From positions 3,603,501-3,667,500 of the forward strand of contig CP114493.1 in assembly GCA_027186245.1 (NCBI GenBank): a stretch of 64,000 bases of DNA. The letters are read 5' to 3'. Position 1 is the stretch's first letter; each line of letters starts with the position of its first letter. The DNA comes from Coriaria nepalensis (taxonomy: Eukaryota > Streptophyta > Magnoliopsida > Cucurbitales > Coriariaceae). Below the pieces are notes generated by a model that searched no databases, had not been told where the DNA came from, and was given only the letters and a program-made list of their open reading frames with translations. Positions 62,240-64,000 of the stretch are shown here, in pieces. The translations under genes were made by a program, and so were the position numbers.

Positions 62240-63789
62240 CTAAATTCTGATGTTGAAATAATCCGAGTCAAAGTGATGTAACCGTACGTAACCATCTTCT
62301 CCTCCACTTGAAAAACTACAAACCATATAAAATAAGTAATCAGTTTTCTTTTTTCCATGCTTATAGAACTATTATTAAAGTACACTTTCAAAATGAATTT
62401 CAATTCTCCGGAAATGCAAACTTGAGTAACCACGGACATGCTAAACAGCAAATAATGATGGTACATTCAGTAACATGTTCATGGGGATAGGGAGGGGACA
62501 GGAAAGCTCCTAAGAGGTTAGATTTAAAAATATCTAAATGAAGTAGCAGAAAGATTCATAATATATCTTAGAAAAACTAATACAAGAACCATCAATACGA
62601 TAGAATAGGAACACCAAAATATGGTATTGCATAAAATCTGTAAACCGTGCTCATTTCTATGCGACCACAGACTGGACAACTCTTGTCATAAGTTCATAAT
62701 CAGACCCATGACAATATACTAGTTCAATAATCTAAGGTCCTGACCCAGGAAGCTAAGAAATAAAGATTTTATCAAGATTAGGGTCCTATTGTAATATTGA
62801 CGATACCTACCATTATAAACCTTTTAGGCCATATTATCAAGACCTATTCTCATGTTCTTTGCTTAAATGCCAGTCTTTAATTTAACTTCTTTTTTTTTTT
62901 TTGGGGGGCTAAATTATCATTTTCGTCCCTGAATTTCGTTGTTTGTTCATATTCATCCCTAAACTTTTAAATGGTTCATTTTGTCCCTAAAGTTTTCAAA
63001 ATGTTCCATTTTCATTCCAAGAGTCAAATTTATATATTTAAAGTTTAAGAATAACTAAACTTTTATAACTACTACAGTCAACATATAACATATAAAAAAT
63101 ATCAATTAACATCATTAAAATGGTTGTCGAAGTGGTTGTTATTGAGATTAAGGCTGTAATGACTGAAAAATGATGGGCAGAAAAATAACAAAATTGTGAC
63201 TAATTTACAAAAAAATATTAGTTTCAAGTATATTAACAATCTTTAGATTGTATGAGATGTTTTAATTTTAAAGTATTCATAGCTTTTAGATGTCATTTTT
63301 CAATTCTACATCTATAATATGATCCAAAGGACAAAAATGAACAAATTGAAAACATTAAGGACTAAATTGAACCATTTAAAAGTCCAGGGACGAAAATGAA
63401 CAAACAATTAAAGTTTAGCGATGAAAATGATAGTTTAGCCTCATTCTTTTTTGTCTTTCCATAGATCAATATTCCACAAAATGTTGGAAACCAGAAGCCT
63501 TCTCATATAATTTCTAGCAGGAGAAAACATACCTTTTCCCATCAGGATTGAAAGCCAAAGTATTGATAGGTCCAAAATGCCCTTTAACACCTCCAATTTC
63601 TTCTTGAAGTATCTAAGAGAGCAAATGGGACAACACATACGTCAAACAAAATAACCAGCCAGACAATCCATACGATGCTAAAAAGTTGACAGAAATATAT
63701 ACCTTGTCATAGAATTTGGCTTCAAACTTCCCAGCCCTATGATCAGTCGTTGTAACAGCTGATGCATCCTGCCCACCTCCAAGTACCAC
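62240..63789 (-). CDS. TIF3I1: Eukaryotic translation initiation factor 3 subunit I (eIF3i), last three coding exons
   Basis: Minus exons are 63789-63703 ([20 protein letters not shown], then KFEAKFYDK), 63612-63533 ([20 protein letters not shown], then FNPDGK and a split Ser) and 62315-62240 ([20 protein letters not shown], then NIRI and a TAG stop at 62242-62240). Introns are GT..AG and phases join. The sequence matches the C-terminal WD40 repeat of eIF3i, a seven-bladed propeller subunit that binds eIF3b and eIF3g in the translation initiation complex in the cytoplasm. No earlier exon is found between 63790 and 64000, so the rest lies beyond the window. The intron at 62316-63532 contains the inverted-repeat element at 62907-63440. 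Confidence 0.93.
62907..63440. mobile_element. MITE-like element with long terminal inverted repeats, in an eIF3i intron
   Basis: The left end ggctaaattatcattttcgt is matched in reverse complement by the right end (about ggctaaactatcattttcat). Similarity continues for over 100 bases, including tttgttcat and cttttaaatggttca. The roughly 534-bp element has no coding frame. This fits a non-autonomous DNA transposon, possibly Mutator-like given the long inverted repeats. No clean target-site duplication was found. Confidence 0.75.
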
Positions 63790-64000
63790 CTAGAAACCAC
63801 AAAACCATCATACAAAAATAAATAAATGATGGAAGCAAAATAACAAAATTAGATGCCAGACTATTGTCAATGGCAGGAACTCTAATTAACTTTGAATCAA
63901 TTTCTCCAGCACACAATGCCACTTCAATTCCACTATCTATTAAAGAAGTTTATTAAAGAATGTAGTTGGACTCTCATGTCGATCCGAATGAATCATCCTT

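Noticed and set aside
62137..62490. Open frames on both strands around the last eIF3i exon
   Set aside because: They are out of frame with the clear WD40 exon at 62240-62315 and carry no homology.

Overview
This window is a gene-poor, AT-rich stretch of a flowering-plant nuclear genome, almost certainly a eudicot. The evidence is spliced genes with GT..AG introns, chloroplast-targeted and receptor-kinase families specific to plants, and dense nested remnants of plant transposons (hAT, En/Spm-type, copia, gypsy, LINE). The species cannot be named from the sequence.

Five genes look intact: (1) a 12-exon POLLUX/DMI1-type nuclear-envelope cation channel (9736-14433, minus); (2) a 7-exon chloroplast BASS-family sodium/metabolite cotransporter directly upstream on the same strand (15180-17254, minus); (3) a 6-exon YTH-domain m6A reader (25847-28044, plus); (4) a 2-exon BAM3-like CLV1-clade LRR receptor kinase (38295-41736, minus); (5) a small LYR-motif protein with an intron in its leader (51641-51913, plus). 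A sixth gene, eIF3 subunit I, enters from the right edge. Only its last three coding exons (62240-63789, minus) lie in the window. These genes serve unrelated processes and nothing suggests they form a functional cluster.

The rest is transposon debris. 1-5440 is AT-rich dispersed repeat with a copia reverse-transcriptase scrap. 5440-8990 shows no gene. A PORR-domain pseudogene lies at 9071-9367. 17255-20860 is degenerate repeat. 20870-22000 holds a broken but still intron-bearing Ptta/En/Spm transposase. 28322-30640 holds a hAT fragment and a LINE fragment, both on minus. 32600-33740 looks like the 5' part of a gypsy-type element. Two members of one hAT family sit at about 33850-36915 and 47150-49435, with an L1-type LINE between them (44940-47150). 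54690-60690 is a decayed copia element split by an AT-rich repeat whose sister copy lies at 1640-3250.

The most notable signals are local duplications inside or beside genes: a nearly identical 168-bp in-frame duplication in the YTH gene, a 114-bp-period duplication in the BASS transit-peptide region, and a 230-bp copy of kinase sequence exactly 1600 bp from its source in the BAM3-like gene, with the DFG aspartate lost. Also notable are an 84-nt stop-free intron in the POLLUX gene, a MITE-like inverted-repeat element in an eIF3i intron, and a two-level tandem repeat at 61163-61545. I found no clear case of a previously undescribed gene system.
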